DNA of 64,000 nt from Pseudactinotalea terrae (GCF_009733845.1 NZ_WNXZ01000006.1:248001-312000); one strand, 5' to 3'. Positions 9,022 to 18,498 are shown, numbered from the stretch's first letter. The notes: generated by a model not told the origin, from the sequence alone. Program-made: numbers and translations.

Positions 9022-9482
9022 GTCTCCCACTCGTGGGTCGCGGGTTGTGTGCGGGCGTGGTCTCTGGCAGTCGGCGGAGTGCCGGCATCGGGCCAGGTTC
9101 GAGTTCGCGGGACCCGGCGATTATGCCCCACGAGGCTTGGCGCACTCTCAGGGCGGCGGGGGAGAACTTCCCCTGGCCGGACGAACCACCCTGGAGGCGA
9201 TCACCCCGGCTTCGCCCTCCGTTCACCCTGGCTCGGCTGGTGCGCGCTCATCGGGTCCCGAATGCTAGATGTCGCAGTGGCGTTGCCCGGGGGGGCGGGA
9301 CCGCTCATGGGGAGGGGCGTGTACGCCCGAGCGGTCTGGCCGCGCCGCTGCTAGCGGGATATCTTGGACGTTCAACCGACGTGGGGCGTCGGTACGGTGC
9401 CTCTGCAAGGGCAGCCGGATGCGTGCTCGTCGAATCGCTCGCACGCCAGGGCCCTGTTGCTTGTCGAGACGATCACTGAGAG
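9022..9482. other. 460-bp divergent intergenic region between moxR and the LuxR gene
   Basis: No convincing ORF or RNA gene. A nested inverted repeat is visible at 9301-9334: outer arms CCGCTC and GAGCGG, inner arms GGGCG and CGCCC around TGTA. A second inverted repeat, CTGAGA at 9476-9481 and TCTCAG at 9498-9503, brackets the likely GTG start of the LuxR gene and could be an operator. Promoters for both operons must lie here, but I cannot place convincing -10/-35 pairs. Confidence 0.4.
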
Positions 9483-12017
9483 GTGATAGCAGAGGTGTCT
9501 CAGGGGGTGCGGCATGCGCAGGGGGGCAGCAGCGATGCCGAGCAGCGACTGGTACGGCCACGCCTGGTCCGGCGGATGTCCTCGGCGCTCGCCTCGGGCA
9601 TCGCCCTGATCAGCGGGCCGCACGGTTCAGGGAAGACGACGCTCGCAAGCAGCTGGGCGCGCGGAGCCGGGGTCGAGCTGTCGTGGTTCGAGGGCAGGCC
9701 CGACGAGGATGCTGCCGCGCTGGAGCGCCTGAGCGCCCGGCTGCAGGGCGAGCCCGGCGCTGTCGCCGCCGCACTGCGCGGACCGGCGTCGAGCGATGGT
9801 GAGACCCTCGAGGCGTTGACGGGGCTGCGGCATCGTCATCCTGGTCTTCGGCTCGTGCTGATCCGCGGGCTCGGTGCCTCCCTCGCCGCCAGCGGCTCGC
9901 CCGTGCCGCCCGGCTCGGTCATCACCGCGCGCACGCTCGCCTTCACGCGGCCCGAGGTCATGCAGCTGGCTGAGCTCGTCGGCGCCCAGGTCGACGACGA
10001 CACGGCCCGACGGGTGCTCGCCCACACCGGTGGGTACGCGCTCGCCGTGGACACGGTCGTGCGACAGCTACCGAGCACCGGCCGGCTCACTCCGGAGCTG
10101 CTGGAGGAGACCACCGACCTGCTGACCGGAGTCGTGGCCGAGGGCGTGCGCGACTACGCGATCTCGGCGGTGGGCTGGCAGCGCATGCTGCACACGGCGG
10201 TGCCGGAATCACTGTCGATGGCCCAGCTGGCCTGGATCTGGGACACGGATGAACCCGAGGTGGTGCTCAGCCTGCTGGAGGGCGCGGGCATGCTGCAGAT
10301 CCTGACCGGGGCGGGCGAGGAGCCGCGGCTGGCGCTGGTGCCGGCACTGCGGGCCGGGCTGCGGCGTCGCGCTCAGGTCGAGATGTCGAGGTCGCGGCTG
10401 CGTTCGGTCGTCCTCGAGACAGCCACCTGGCTCGAGGAGCACGGCGACCTCGAGCGCGCCGCCCGGCTGCTGCAGGAGCACGGGCACACGGATGCGCTCG
10501 CCGGCTGGGTGCACCGGCACTGGCTGGACCTTCCCTTCCTGCCCATCGGTCGCACCGCTGACCTGTTGCGCTCCTTGGCGAGCAGCGATCGTGCCGACGG
10601 ACGCGTGCTGGTCGCGCACGCCCGGATGCTGACCGACGTCCTCCAGGACGGGCACGACGGCCAGCTGCGCAGCGCGGATCTTCGCCGGGCTGAGGTCGAC
10701 ATCGAGGCCGCGAGCATCGCGCTCCCGCAGGACGGCGCCGAGGCCCTTCGTGCGGCGATCGCGGGTGTGAAGGCGGTCCTGGCCCGCACGCGCGGTGAGC
10801 ACGACCGCGCGCTGGCGTTGCACCAGGAGGCGATCGCCACCGTGCCCGCGGAGCACGGTCAGCGCCTCGCGCCGTCGCTGCACGCCCAGGCGGGCCTGAC
10901 GGCGCTGGGGCTCGGGGACCTGTCGAGCGCGGCGCACGAGCTCGCTCGCGCCCAAGACCTCCTCGCCGCCGACGCCTCGTCCTACCTCAGCGCGCTGGTG
11001 CGCGAGCTGGAGCGCCTGGTCGCCGGCTACCTCGGCGCGCTCCACCCCAGCGACGACGGTGGGCCGCTGGACGAGGAGCTCTCCGGGTCCATGCCGGGAT
11101 GGGTGCGCGCGCTCGCAGACGGTTCGAGACTGATCGCCCAGCTCGACGTCGCCGGCGCCTGGGAGGCCCTCGGTCGGCTTCCCGTCGCGACCGGTGCGGA
11201 GGATCCGCCGGTGCTGCTCGTGCTCCGGGCGCAGGCGGAGGCGATGGCCCACCTGCTGTCGGGGTCGCCGTCGGCGGGTCTGGGCTCGCTCGATGTGATC
11301 GAGGCACTGCTGCACGAGCGGGTGCTCTCCCCGTTCGAGGCCACGATCCTGCGGAACACCCGGGCCGAGCTGCTGGTCGCCGTCGGCGAGCCCGAGGTCG
11401 CGCTCGCCGTGCTCGAGGAGGCGGGGCCACCGGGCGGTCTCGTCGCCACGCTCGTCCGCTGCCTCGTGCTGCTCGCGCTGGATCGCGCTTCGGATGCCGC
11501 CGAGCTGATGGAGCCGCTGCTGCCGTCATCGTCGACGTGGGCGTCGACCTACCCGACCTGGATGCTGGTGATGGCGTCCCTGGTGCTCGACGAGGTGGGC
11601 GAGCAGGACCGCGCATCGGTGCTGCTCAGCAGGGGTGTGGCCATCGCCTCGCGATCCGGCGCCATGCTGCCGTTCGCCCGCCAGGGAGCCACCCGGATGG
11701 CGCAGCTGATCGACCGGGCGCGCGAGCTGCGGCTCGACCCGGCCTCCCAGACCCTCCTCGACGCGCTCGACGTCGCCAAGGAACGGATGAGGCTCGCCAC
11801 GGTGCAGGCACGGCTGTCCGACCGCGAGCTCGTCGTGCTGGAGCGGTTGCGTGAGGCCGCTGCCACGAGGCGGCTCGCGGCGCTGCTGCACGTCTCTCCG
11901 AACACCGTCAAGAGCCAGCTGCAGAGCATCTATCGCAAGCTCGGCGTCAGCACCCGTGTGGAGGCGCTGCGGGCAGCCAGCCTGCTGGGGCTCTTCGACG
12001 AGAGCTCCCCCGGCTGA
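9483..12017 (+). CDS. Large ATP-binding LuxR-family regulator (LAL/MalT-like)
   Basis: About 844 residues. There is an N-terminal STAND-type ATPase with Walker A GPHGSGKTT (about 45-53), a long helical TPR-like middle, and a C-terminal LuxR helix-turn-helix (about 775-835: LSDRELVVLERL then SPNTVKSQLQSIYRKLGV). Such proteins switch on genes when an inducer binds the helical sensor. The start is uncertain: GTGs at 9483, 9495 and 9507 are in frame, and GAGAG precedes the first. It stands alone, 40 bp before the CopD-CtaG gene, which has its own leaderless promoter. The inducer and targets are unknown. Confidence 0.88.
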   Translation: MIAEVSQGVRHAQGGSSDAEQRLVRPRLVRRMSSALASGIALISGPHGSGKTTLASSWARGAGVELSWFEGRPDEDAAALERLSARLQGEPGAVAAALRGPASSDGETLEALTGLRHRHPGLRLVLIRGLGASLAASGSPVPPGSVITARTLAFTRPEVMQLAELVGAQVDDDTARRVLAHTGGYALAVDTVVRQLPSTGRLTPELLEETTDLLTGVVAEGVRDYAISAVGWQRMLHTAVPESLSMAQLAWIWDTDEPEVVLSLLEGAGMLQILTGAGEEPRLALVPALRAGLRRRAQVEMSRSRLRSVVLETATWLEEHGDLERAARLLQEHGHTDALAGWVHRHWLDLPFLPIGRTADLLRSLASSDRADGRVLVAHARMLTDVLQDGHDGQLRSADLRRAEVDIEAASIALPQDGAEALRAAIAGVKAVLARTRGEHDRALALHQEAIATVPAEHGQRLAPSLHAQAGLTALGLGDLSSAAHELARAQDLLAADASSYLSALVRELERLVAGYLGALHPSDDGGPLDEELSGSMPGWVRALADGSRLIAQLDVAGAWEALGRLPVATGAEDPPVLLVLRAQAEAMAHLLSGSPSAGLGSLDVIEALLHERVLSPFEATILRNTRAELLVAVGEPEVALAVLEEAGPPGGLVATLVRCLVLLALDRASDAAELMEPLLPSSSTWASTYPTWMLVMASLVLDEVGEQDRASVLLSRGVAIASRSGAMLPFARQGATRMAQLIDRARELRLDPASQTLLDALDVAKERMRLATVQARLSDRELVVLERLREAAATRRLAALLHVSPNTVKSQLQSIYRKLGVSTRVEALRAASLLGLFDESSPG

Positions 12018-12057
12018 CGAGCGCGATGCTGCCCAGCGGCACGGATACCCTCTAGCA

Positions 12058-14061
12058 GTGACGACCGCGCCCTCGGAGCCCCGCGTCCGGGCGCTCCCAC
12101 AGCTGTGGCCGTGGCTGGCCGCGGGCATCCCGATAGCGCTCCTGGGCGCCCTCGTCGGCGTCGCGATCACGGGAGCGAGCGCGCCGACTCTCGTCGGAGA
12201 CCCGGGAGCCTTCGTCCGTTGGGCGACCCCCGTGCTCGGGATCCTCCTCCAGGTCGCTCAGGCGCTCACCCTGGGCGGGCTCGTGATGCTCGCCTTCGTC
12301 CTCCCGCGTGGACAGGCGAAGAAGGACGACGGCGGAGCCTGGCGGTTCGTCCGCACCGTCACCTCGATCGCCGGTCCGGTGTGGGCGCTGCTCGCGGTGC
12401 TCGACATCGTCCTCGGGTACGCGCTGGTCGCGGGCCGCCCGATCGGTGGCGAGGGCTTCGGCGACGAGCTCGGGTTCTACGTGTCCGAGATCTCCACCGG
12501 CCGGGCGCAGCTGGTTACGGCGGTGATGGCGGCCGTGCTCGCGACCGTGTGCGCTGCGGTGTCCGGCTACCGCACCGCGCTGCTGGCGCTGGTCCTCGGG
12601 GTCGGGGTGCTGATCCCGGTCGCGACCCAGGGACACGCAGCCGGCACGTTCAACCACGAGCTCGGCATGAACGGCATCTTCGGCCACGTCCTCGGAGCGG
12701 CCGTGTGGACCGGGGGCCTGGCCGTGCTCGCGCTCACCGGGAGCCGGCTCGGGAAGGCGGCTCCCGCCGTCGCTGCGAGGTTCTCGTCGATCGCGGTGTG
12801 GTGCTTCGCGATCGTGGCGGTCTCGGGCACGGCGAGCGCCTGGATCCGGGTGGGGTCACCGGCCGCGCTCGGGACCCGCTACGGCATGGTGCTGGTGGCG
12901 AAGATCGTGCTGCTGGCCATCCTGGGTGCGGCGGGCTGGTGGCACCGCCGCCGCACGATCGCGAACCTGCGCGAGGGCCGGGGCTTCACGTTCTGGCGGT
13001 TGATCGGCGTCGAGGTCGCCCTGGTGGGGCTCGCCAGCGGGCTCGGCGTGGCGCTCGCGGGCAGTGAGCCGCCGATCGAGCAGGAGCCCGCCGGTGTGCT
13101 CTCGCCGACCGAGCTGCTCTCGGAACGACCGTCGCCCCCGACGCCCACCCCCGAGGCGATCCTTACCGCGTTCTACCCCGACCTGTTCTTCGGGTTCATC
13201 GCCGTCGCGATGCTCGTGGTCTACCTGGGCTGGGTGCTGCGGCTGCGGCGCCGCGGCGACGCGTGGCCCATCGGGCGCACCGTGGCCTGGGTGGGCGGCA
13301 CGCTCGTGCTCGCCTACCTCGTGCTCGGCGCGCCCGCCGTGTACGGGCACGTGATGCTCAGCGTGCACATGGCTGCGCACATGGCCTACGTGATGGTGGT
13401 GCCGATCCTGCTGGTGATCTCCGCGCCGGTGACGCTCGCGCTGCGAGCCTTGCCGGCCCGCTCCGACGGCTCCCGCGGCCCACGCGAGTGGCTCCTCGGC
13501 CTCGTGCACTCCCGGTGGGGGCGGCTGGTCGCGAACCCGGTGGTGGCGGCGTTCGTGTTCATCGGCACGATGGTGCTCTTCTACTTCTCGCCGCTGCTCT
13601 ACCTCGCCTCGACGACCCACCTCGGGCACATCGGCATGATCGTGCACTTCGTGCTGAGCGGGTACCTGTTCGTCAACGGGCTGATCGGCGTGGACCCCGG
13701 GCCGAAACGCCCCGGCTACCCGATGCGGCTGCTGCTGCTGTTCGCGACGATGGCCGCCCACGCGTTCTTCGGCGTCGCGATCACCACCATGACCGAGCTG
13801 CTCGCTGCCGACTACTTCGGCGCACTCGGTCTGCCGTGGGGCGTGGACGCGCTCGCCGACCAGCGCGCCGCCGGCGAGATCGCCTGGGGCATCGGAGAGA
13901 TCCCCTCGCTCATGGTGGCCGTGCTGCTCGCGATCAGCTGGTCTCGTGACGACGCCCGCACCGCCCGGCGCAAGGACCGCTCCGCCGACCGCGACGGCGA
14001 TGCCGAGCTCTCGGCGTACAACGAGATGCTGGCCGGGCTCGCGGAGAAGAACAGCAGGTAG
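12058..14061 (+). CDS. CopD-CtaG fusion: copper-handling / cytochrome c oxidase assembly membrane protein
   Basis: About 667 residues, all membrane helices. The N-terminal half resembles CopD (copper uptake). The C-terminal half (from about residue 370) resembles CtaG_CoxII-type oxidase assembly proteins, with the His/Met-rich segments YGHVMLSVHMAAHMAYVM and LSSTTHLGHIGMIVH-like helices that could carry copper. This fusion is common in actinobacteria. The start is the GTG at 12058: TACCCT at 12046-12051 lies exactly 6 nt upstream and there is no ribosome site, so the mRNA is probably leaderless. An upstream extension of the frame overlaps the LuxR gene and is rejected. Confidence 0.87.
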   Translation: MTTAPSEPRVRALPQLWPWLAAGIPIALLGALVGVAITGASAPTLVGDPGAFVRWATPVLGILLQVAQALTLGGLVMLAFVLPRGQAKKDDGGAWRFVRTVTSIAGPVWALLAVLDIVLGYALVAGRPIGGEGFGDELGFYVSEISTGRAQLVTAVMAAVLATVCAAVSGYRTALLALVLGVGVLIPVATQGHAAGTFNHELGMNGIFGHVLGAAVWTGGLAVLALTGSRLGKAAPAVAARFSSIAVWCFAIVAVSGTASAWIRVGSPAALGTRYGMVLVAKIVLLAILGAAGWWHRRRTIANLREGRGFTFWRLIGVEVALVGLASGLGVALAGSEPPIEQEPAGVLSPTELLSERPSPPTPTPEAILTAFYPDLFFGFIAVAMLVVYLGWVLRLRRRGDAWPIGRTVAWVGGTLVLAYLVLGAPAVYGHVMLSVHMAAHMAYVMVVPILLVISAPVTLALRALPARSDGSRGPREWLLGLVHSRWGRLVANPVVAAFVFIGTMVLFYFSPLLYLASTTHLGHIGMIVHFVLSGYLFVNGLIGVDPGPKRPGYPMRLLLLFATMAAHAFFGVAITTMTELLAADYFGALGLPWGVDALADQRAAGEIAWGIGEIPSLMVAVLLAISWSRDDARTARRKDRSADRDGDAELSAYNEMLAGLAEKNSR

Positions 14062-14071
14062 TGGTCTCCGC

Positions 14072-14227
14072 CTAGCGATCCCGGGAGCGCTCGGTGCGGC
14101 CGTGCTCGGCAGGCGGCGTGCCCGCGGCATCCTTCATCGCCGCCAGGCGTGAGCGGCGGCGGGCGAGCTGGCACATGACCTCGGGGGAGAGGTCGAGATC
14201 GTCGTCGTCGAGGATCTGGTCGGGCAT
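14072..14227 (-). CDS. Small 51-residue charged protein
   Basis: ATG at 14227, TAG at 14072-14074. The protein starts MPDQILDDDDLDLSPEV, followed by MCQLARRRSRLAAMK, so it has an acidic N-terminus, an Arg-rich helix and a polar C-terminus with one Cys. An excellent ribosome site, GAAGGAG, lies 8 nt before the ATG, and codons are strongly G/C-ending. It is convergent with the CopD-CtaG gene (10-bp gap) and divergent from the S9 peptidase. I do not recognise a family; adaptor or regulator roles are guesses. Confidence 0.6.
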   Translation of the reverse strand: MPDQILDDDDLDLSPEVMCQLARRRSRLAAMKDAAGTPPAEHGRTERSRDR

Positions 14228-14323
14228 GTCCGGTTCTCCTTCGGCACGGCTGTTCTCTCATGGCTCAGGAGTGCGGGGCCATGCCGCTGATACATCACCG
14301 TCCCCGGATGGTAGGAACGACCT

Positions 14324-16369
14324 ATGACATCGCCTGAGAGCACCGATCCCGCGACCCCGTTCCACGACCTCGACGCGTACATCGGGCTGCCGCGGCTCGG
14401 CTCGCTCGCGCTGTCGCCGGACGGGCGCCGCCTCGTGACGGGTGTCAGCACGCTCGACCCCAAGAGCACCGGGTACGTCACCGCGCTCTGGGAGATCGAC
14501 CCCGACGGCGGTGCGCCGGCCCGGCGGCTCACACGGGGTGCCAAGGGCGAGAGCCAGGCCACCTTCACGACCGCCGGTGACCTGCTGTTCGTGGCGAAGC
14601 GACCGCACGGCGACGTCGCCGAGGACAAGGCGAAGCCCGCCGTGTGGGTGCTGCCCGCAGGCGGCGGTGAGGCGCGCGTGCTGGCCGAGCGGCCCGGTGG
14701 TGTCTCGTCGGTCAAGGCGGCCCGGGCCGGTGCCACGGTCCTGGTGAGCGCAGGCACGCTCCCGAGCGCGACCGACGTCGAGAGCGAGCAGCGGCTGCGC
14801 GACCTGCGCTCGGACAAGAAGGTCGCCGCGATCCTGCACTCCGGGTACCCGATCCGGTACTGGGACCACGACCTGGGGCCCGACGCGCCCCGGCTGTTCG
14901 CGGCTGAGCTGACCGACTCCGACGACGCGCTGGAGCTGCGCGACCTGACACCGGACGTCGGTGCCGGCCTCGTCGAGGCGGGTCAGGACCTCAGCGCCGA
15001 CGGCGGCACGATCGTCAGCAGCCTCAACCTGCCGCAGGCTCGCGGTGCCGTGCGCTCGGTGCTCGTCTCCATCGACGTGGCCACCGGTGACCGGACCACG
15101 ATCGTGGACGACCCCGACGCCGAGGTGGCGGGCGCTCGCATCAGCCCCGACGGCACCCAGATCGCCTACCTCCGCGAGAGCATCAGCACGCCGGAGCAGG
15201 CGCCCGAGATCACGCTCTGGCTCGCCGCCATCGACGGCTCCGACCAGCGCAGGATCGCGACCGGCTGGGACCGCTGGCCCGCCGGGATCGTCTGGCTGCC
15301 TGGCTCCGACGCCCTGCTCGTGATCGCCGACGACGACGGTCGCTCGCGGGTCTTCCGCGCGCCGCTGGACGGCGGCGACCCGGTGGCCCTCACGAGTGAC
15401 GACGCCGCGTACTCCGACGTCGTCGTCAGTCCCGAGGGCGACGTGGCCTACGCGCTCCGCAGCTCCTACGCCTTCCCGGCCGAGCCGGTTCGGATCGACC
15501 TGAGCAGCGGTGAGGTGACCGCGCTCCGCGGCCCCGTGGAGCGGCCTGCGCTGCCAGGCACGCTGCGTGAGGTCGAGACCACCGCACCCGACGGCACCCG
15601 GGTGCGCTCATGGCTCGCGCTGCCCGAGGGGGCGTCGGCACAGCAGCAGGCGCCGCTGCTGCTGTGGATCCACGGCGGCCCGCTCGGCTCGTGGAACGCC
15701 TGGTCGTGGCGGTGGTGCCCCTGGCTGCTGGTCGCTCAGGGCTACGCGGTGCTGCTGCCGGACCCGGCGCTCTCGACCGGGTACGGGCAGGACTTCATCC
15801 AGCGCGGTTGGGGCGCCTGGGGCGGCGCGCCGTTCATCGACCTCATGGCTGCGACCGATGCCGCCGAGCAGCTCCCGGAGATCGACGAGCGCCGCACCGC
15901 CGCGATGGGTGGCTCGTTCGGCGGCTACATGGCGAACTGGGTGGCCGGGCACACCGACCGCTTCCAGGCGATCGTCACGCACGCGAGCCTGTGGGCTCTC
16001 GACGGGTTCGGCGGCACCACCGACGCCGCCTACTACTGGGCCCGCGAGATGACCGCGGAGATGGCGGAGGAGAACTCCCCGCACCGGTTCGTGGGCGACA
16101 TCCGCACCCCGATGCTCGTGATCCACGGCGACAAGGACTACCGCGTGCCGATCGGCGAGGGCCTGCGGCTCTGGTACGAGCTGCTCTCGGCCTCCGGTCT
16201 GCCCGCGGGCGAGGACGGCAGCACCGTGCACCGGTTCCTCTACTTCCCGGACGAGAACCACTGGGTCCTCACGCCGCAGCACGCCAAGGTCTGGTACCAG
16301 GTCGTCTCCGCCTACCTTGCCGAGCACGTCCTCGGCGAGGACCCGACCTATCCGGAGAGCCTCGGCTGA
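14324..16369 (+). CDS. S9-family prolyl-oligopeptidase-like serine peptidase
   Basis: 681 residues. A seven-bladed-type beta-propeller region (about 20-400, WD40-like repeats such as ISPDGTQIAYLRE) precedes an alpha/beta-hydrolase domain. The catalytic triad is visible: Ser531 in GGSFGGYM, Asp605 in HGDKDYRV, His646 in DENHWV. There is no signal peptide, so it is probably a cytoplasmic oligopeptidase or acylaminoacyl-peptidase. TAGGAA lies 6 nt before the ATG, a possible leaderless -10, though AGGA could also act as a weak ribosome site. It is convergent with the DUF2993 gene with an 18-bp gap. Confidence 0.92.
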   Translation: MTSPESTDPATPFHDLDAYIGLPRLGSLALSPDGRRLVTGVSTLDPKSTGYVTALWEIDPDGGAPARRLTRGAKGESQATFTTAGDLLFVAKRPHGDVAEDKAKPAVWVLPAGGGEARVLAERPGGVSSVKAARAGATVLVSAGTLPSATDVESEQRLRDLRSDKKVAAILHSGYPIRYWDHDLGPDAPRLFAAELTDSDDALELRDLTPDVGAGLVEAGQDLSADGGTIVSSLNLPQARGAVRSVLVSIDVATGDRTTIVDDPDAEVAGARISPDGTQIAYLRESISTPEQAPEITLWLAAIDGSDQRRIATGWDRWPAGIVWLPGSDALLVIADDDGRSRVFRAPLDGGDPVALTSDDAAYSDVVVSPEGDVAYALRSSYAFPAEPVRIDLSSGEVTALRGPVERPALPGTLREVETTAPDGTRVRSWLALPEGASAQQQAPLLLWIHGGPLGSWNAWSWRWCPWLLVAQGYAVLLPDPALSTGYGQDFIQRGWGAWGGAPFIDLMAATDAAEQLPEIDERRTAAMGGSFGGYMANWVAGHTDRFQAIVTHASLWALDGFGGTTDAAYYWAREMTAEMAEENSPHRFVGDIRTPMLVIHGDKDYRVPIGEGLRLWYELLSASGLPAGEDGSTVHRFLYFPDENHWVLTPQHAKVWYQVVSAYLAEHVLGEDPTYPESLG

Positions 16370-16387
16370 CCGACGGCTGATCTCACC

Positions 16388-17095
16388 TCACATCGAGACG
16401 TCGGTGCCGTCGAGGACGAGGTCGATGCCGGTCTGCGTCACCACCAGCTCGGTGAGCTCGATACCCTCCGGCAGCATCTCGAGGTCGACGGCCACCGTGC
16501 CGAGCAGCGCGCTGAGATCGATCGGGATGTCGGAGGCGCTCACGGTGACGCCGCCGAGCTCCAGCCGGTCGACATCGATCGTGATGGTGCGCGGCGCCGG
16601 CACGAGCACGACGTACGCAGCCATCTCGACGCCGAGCAGGGAGGCGACGGCGGCGATCTCGCCGTCGAGCAGCCTCAGCTCGACGCCCTCGGGCAGGTCG
16701 ACACGGCGCTGGATGGCCGTGAGCACGGTCTCGACCGGCACGGTTCCGGTGGCGTGCACGGAGTCGATGCTGCCGGACCCGCGGATCGGGACGCCGCTGA
16801 CGACCACGGTGACGTCGTTGATCGTGAGCCCGTCGACCGTGGCCGAGGGCGCGGTCAGCGTGAGCTCTGAGAGCGTGCCGGAGATCAGCTGCGGGGTGGC
16901 GAACCGGCCGCCGAGCTCGGCATCGAGGTCGGCGTCGAGCTCAGGAAGCTCCGCGAGCACCGCCGTCTCGACGCGGCTCTCGATCTGTGACCGGACGACC
17001 TTGTCGCCCAGGTAGCCCGCGCCGGCGAGCAGCCCGAGTGCGATGACCACCGCGATGAAGGACCGCACCCCCTGGCGCTTCTTCCTGCGGCTCAC
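16388..17095 (-). CDS. DUF2993 (LmeA-like) membrane-anchored protein
   Basis: 235 residues. A basic N-terminus, MSRRKKRQGVRS, is followed by a membrane helix (about 11-30) and a beta-rich extracytoplasmic domain with FATPQLISGTLSELTL typical of DUF2993. Actinobacterial homologues include LmeA, a lipid-binding factor in lipomannan elongation; whether this one has that role is unknown. The GTG at 17095 overlaps the dienelactone hydrolase stop (GTGA), so it is co-translated as the last gene of a TetR-DLH-DUF2993 operon. A longer upstream frame only overlaps the hydrolase. Confidence 0.82.
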   Translation of the reverse strand: MSRRKKRQGVRSFIAVVIALGLLAGAGYLGDKVVRSQIESRVETAVLAELPELDADLDAELGGRFATPQLISGTLSELTLTAPSATVDGLTINDVTVVVSGVPIRGSGSIDSVHATGTVPVETVLTAIQRRVDLPEGVELRLLDGEIAAVASLLGVEMAAYVVLVPAPRTITIDVDRLELGGVTVSASDIPIDLSALLGTVAVDLEMLPEGIELTELVVTQTGIDLVLDGTDVSM

Positions 17096-17796
17096 GTCAG
17101 CCTCTGCTCCCCGAGGAACGTGAGCGTGCGCTCCCACGCGAGCGCCGAGGCCTCGGCGTGGTGGAACTCCGGGCGGGTGTTGTCGAAGGCGTGGCCCGCG
17201 CCGGGGTAGAGGTGGAACTCGACGCCCGCACGGGTCACGGCATCGCGGATCGTCTCGACCACCGGCATCGGGATGTAGTCGTCGGCCTCGCCGAAGTGGT
17301 GCAGCGAGGGGGCGGTGACCTGCGGCGCGAGCTCGAGCAGGTTCGGCAGCGCGCTGCCGTAGAAGGACACGAGCGCATCCACCGGCTCGATCGCCGCCAC
17401 GTTGAACGCCACGCCACCGCCGTAGCAGAACCCGACCAGCATCACCGGGCCCCGCACCTCGGGCGCGGAGCGCAGGTGTCGCAGCGCGGCTGCCGTGTCA
17501 GCGACCGCGTGCTCCCACGGCAGGGCGCTCATCCGCCCCATCGCCTGCTGGAGCAGATCGGGGGCGGACTCGTCGAGCTCGGGCAGCCCGAGCCGCCAGT
17601 ACAGGTCCGGCACATGCACCACGTATCCGGCGGCGGCCAGATCCGCCACGCGGTCGCGCATGTACGGCGAGACCCCGAAGATCTCCTGGACCAGCACGAT
17701 GCCCGGCCCTTCCCCCGACGGTGGCAACCACACATGGACAGGGAGGCTCCCGCCGTCGACGTCGATGTCGATGACGGAGCTCGCTTCGTTGGTCAT
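17092..17796 (-). CDS. Dienelactone hydrolase family protein
   Basis: 234-residue alpha/beta hydrolase. The nucleophile is Cys124 in GFCYGGG, with Asp in EADDYIP and His in GAGHAFDN, the Cys-Asp-His triad of dienelactone hydrolases. It probably hydrolyses small lactones or esters in the cytoplasm; the physiological substrate is unknown. The start is the ATG at 17796: the minus-strand hexamer TACGCT (17804-17809) lies 7 nt upstream, inside the end of tetR, suggesting its own leaderless promoter as well as read-through from tetR (19-bp gap). Confidence 0.9.
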   Translation of the reverse strand: MTNEASSVIDIDVDGGSLPVHVWLPPSGEGPGIVLVQEIFGVSPYMRDRVADLAAAGYVVHVPDLYWRLGLPELDESAPDLLQQAMGRMSALPWEHAVADTAAALRHLRSAPEVRGPVMLVGFCYGGGVAFNVAAIEPVDALVSFYGSALPNLLELAPQVTAPSLHHFGEADDYIPMPVVETIRDAVTRAGVEFHLYPGAGHAFDNTRPEFHHAEASALAWERTLTFLGEQRLT

Positions 17797-17815
17797 GCTC
17801 GCGAGCGTAGCCGGG

Positions 17816-18406
17816 TCAGGCGGCCCCGACCGCGCGGAGCACGAAGTCCTCCGTGGCGGCCACGGCATGCTCCTGGCCTTCCTCCTCGCGGAGCCGGCTG
17901 CGGCCGGTGAGGCAGGCGTGCACGAGCGGCACCACGACGTCGACGTCCTGATCCGGCAGGCGACCGGCGGCGATGCCATCGGCGAGGATCTCGCGCAGCA
18001 GCATCTCGACCTCGCGGACGTGCTCGCGCAGGCGTGCCACGGTGTCGTGCGAGACGATCGAGCGCAGGTCCGGGCCAGGAGCCGGGTGATAGGTGGTCGT
18101 GAGGGCCATCTGCTGGCGGATGTAGACCCGGAGGCGCTCCTCCGGGTCGGTGACGCCGTCGAGCGCTTCGCGCAGGTCCACGAGGAACTGGCCCGTCTCG
18201 TGCTCGATGTAGCCGATCAGGAGGGATTCCTTGTCGGCGAAGTGGTTGTAGACAGACGTGCGGCCCACCCCCGCCTCGGCTGCGATGTCCGACATCGTGA
18301 GGGTGTCGAACCCCGAGGCGTCCATCAGCCTCGCGAGCGCGCTGAACAGCCGGGTCCGGACCTGCAACCGGTGCTCGGCGAGCGTGGAGCCGATGATCTT
18401 GGGCAC
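17816..18406 (-). CDS. TetR-family transcriptional regulator
   Basis: 196 residues. The N-terminal helix-turn-helix is clear (about 15-60: ALARLMDASGFDTLTMSDIAAEAGVGRTSVYNHF), followed by a helical ligand-binding domain without recognisable specificity. The start is a GTG with CAGGAT 6 nt upstream and no ribosome site. A perfect palindrome overlaps that hexamer (see 18413-18430), so the protein probably represses itself. The downstream dienelactone hydrolase and DUF2993 genes are the likely regulon. Confidence 0.92.
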   Translation of the reverse strand: MPKIIGSTLAEHRLQVRTRLFSALARLMDASGFDTLTMSDIAAEAGVGRTSVYNHFADKESLLIGYIEHETGQFLVDLREALDGVTDPEERLRVYIRQQMALTTTYHPAPGPDLRSIVSHDTVARLREHVREVEMLLREILADGIAAGRLPDQDVDVVVPLVHACLTGRSRLREEEGQEHAVAATEDFVLRAVGAA

Positions 18407-18412
18407 CCTGGC

Positions 18413-18430
18413 ATCCTGTCACGTCGTGAC
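18413..18430 (-). promoter_or_regulatory. TetR autoregulatory operator overlapping a leaderless -10
   Basis: GTCACG at 18418-18423 and CGTGAC at 18425-18430 form a perfect 6-1-6 inverted repeat. The minus-strand -10 candidate CAGGAT (18413-18418) overlaps its edge and lies 6 nt before the tetR GTG. A repressor bound here would block RNA polymerase directly. Confidence 0.55.
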
Positions 18431-18498
18431 GTTTGCCGCGAATCTGTCGGTATGTGTGCAGCGTCTCATCGAGGCGGTGCGACCGGTCGTCCCGGGGC

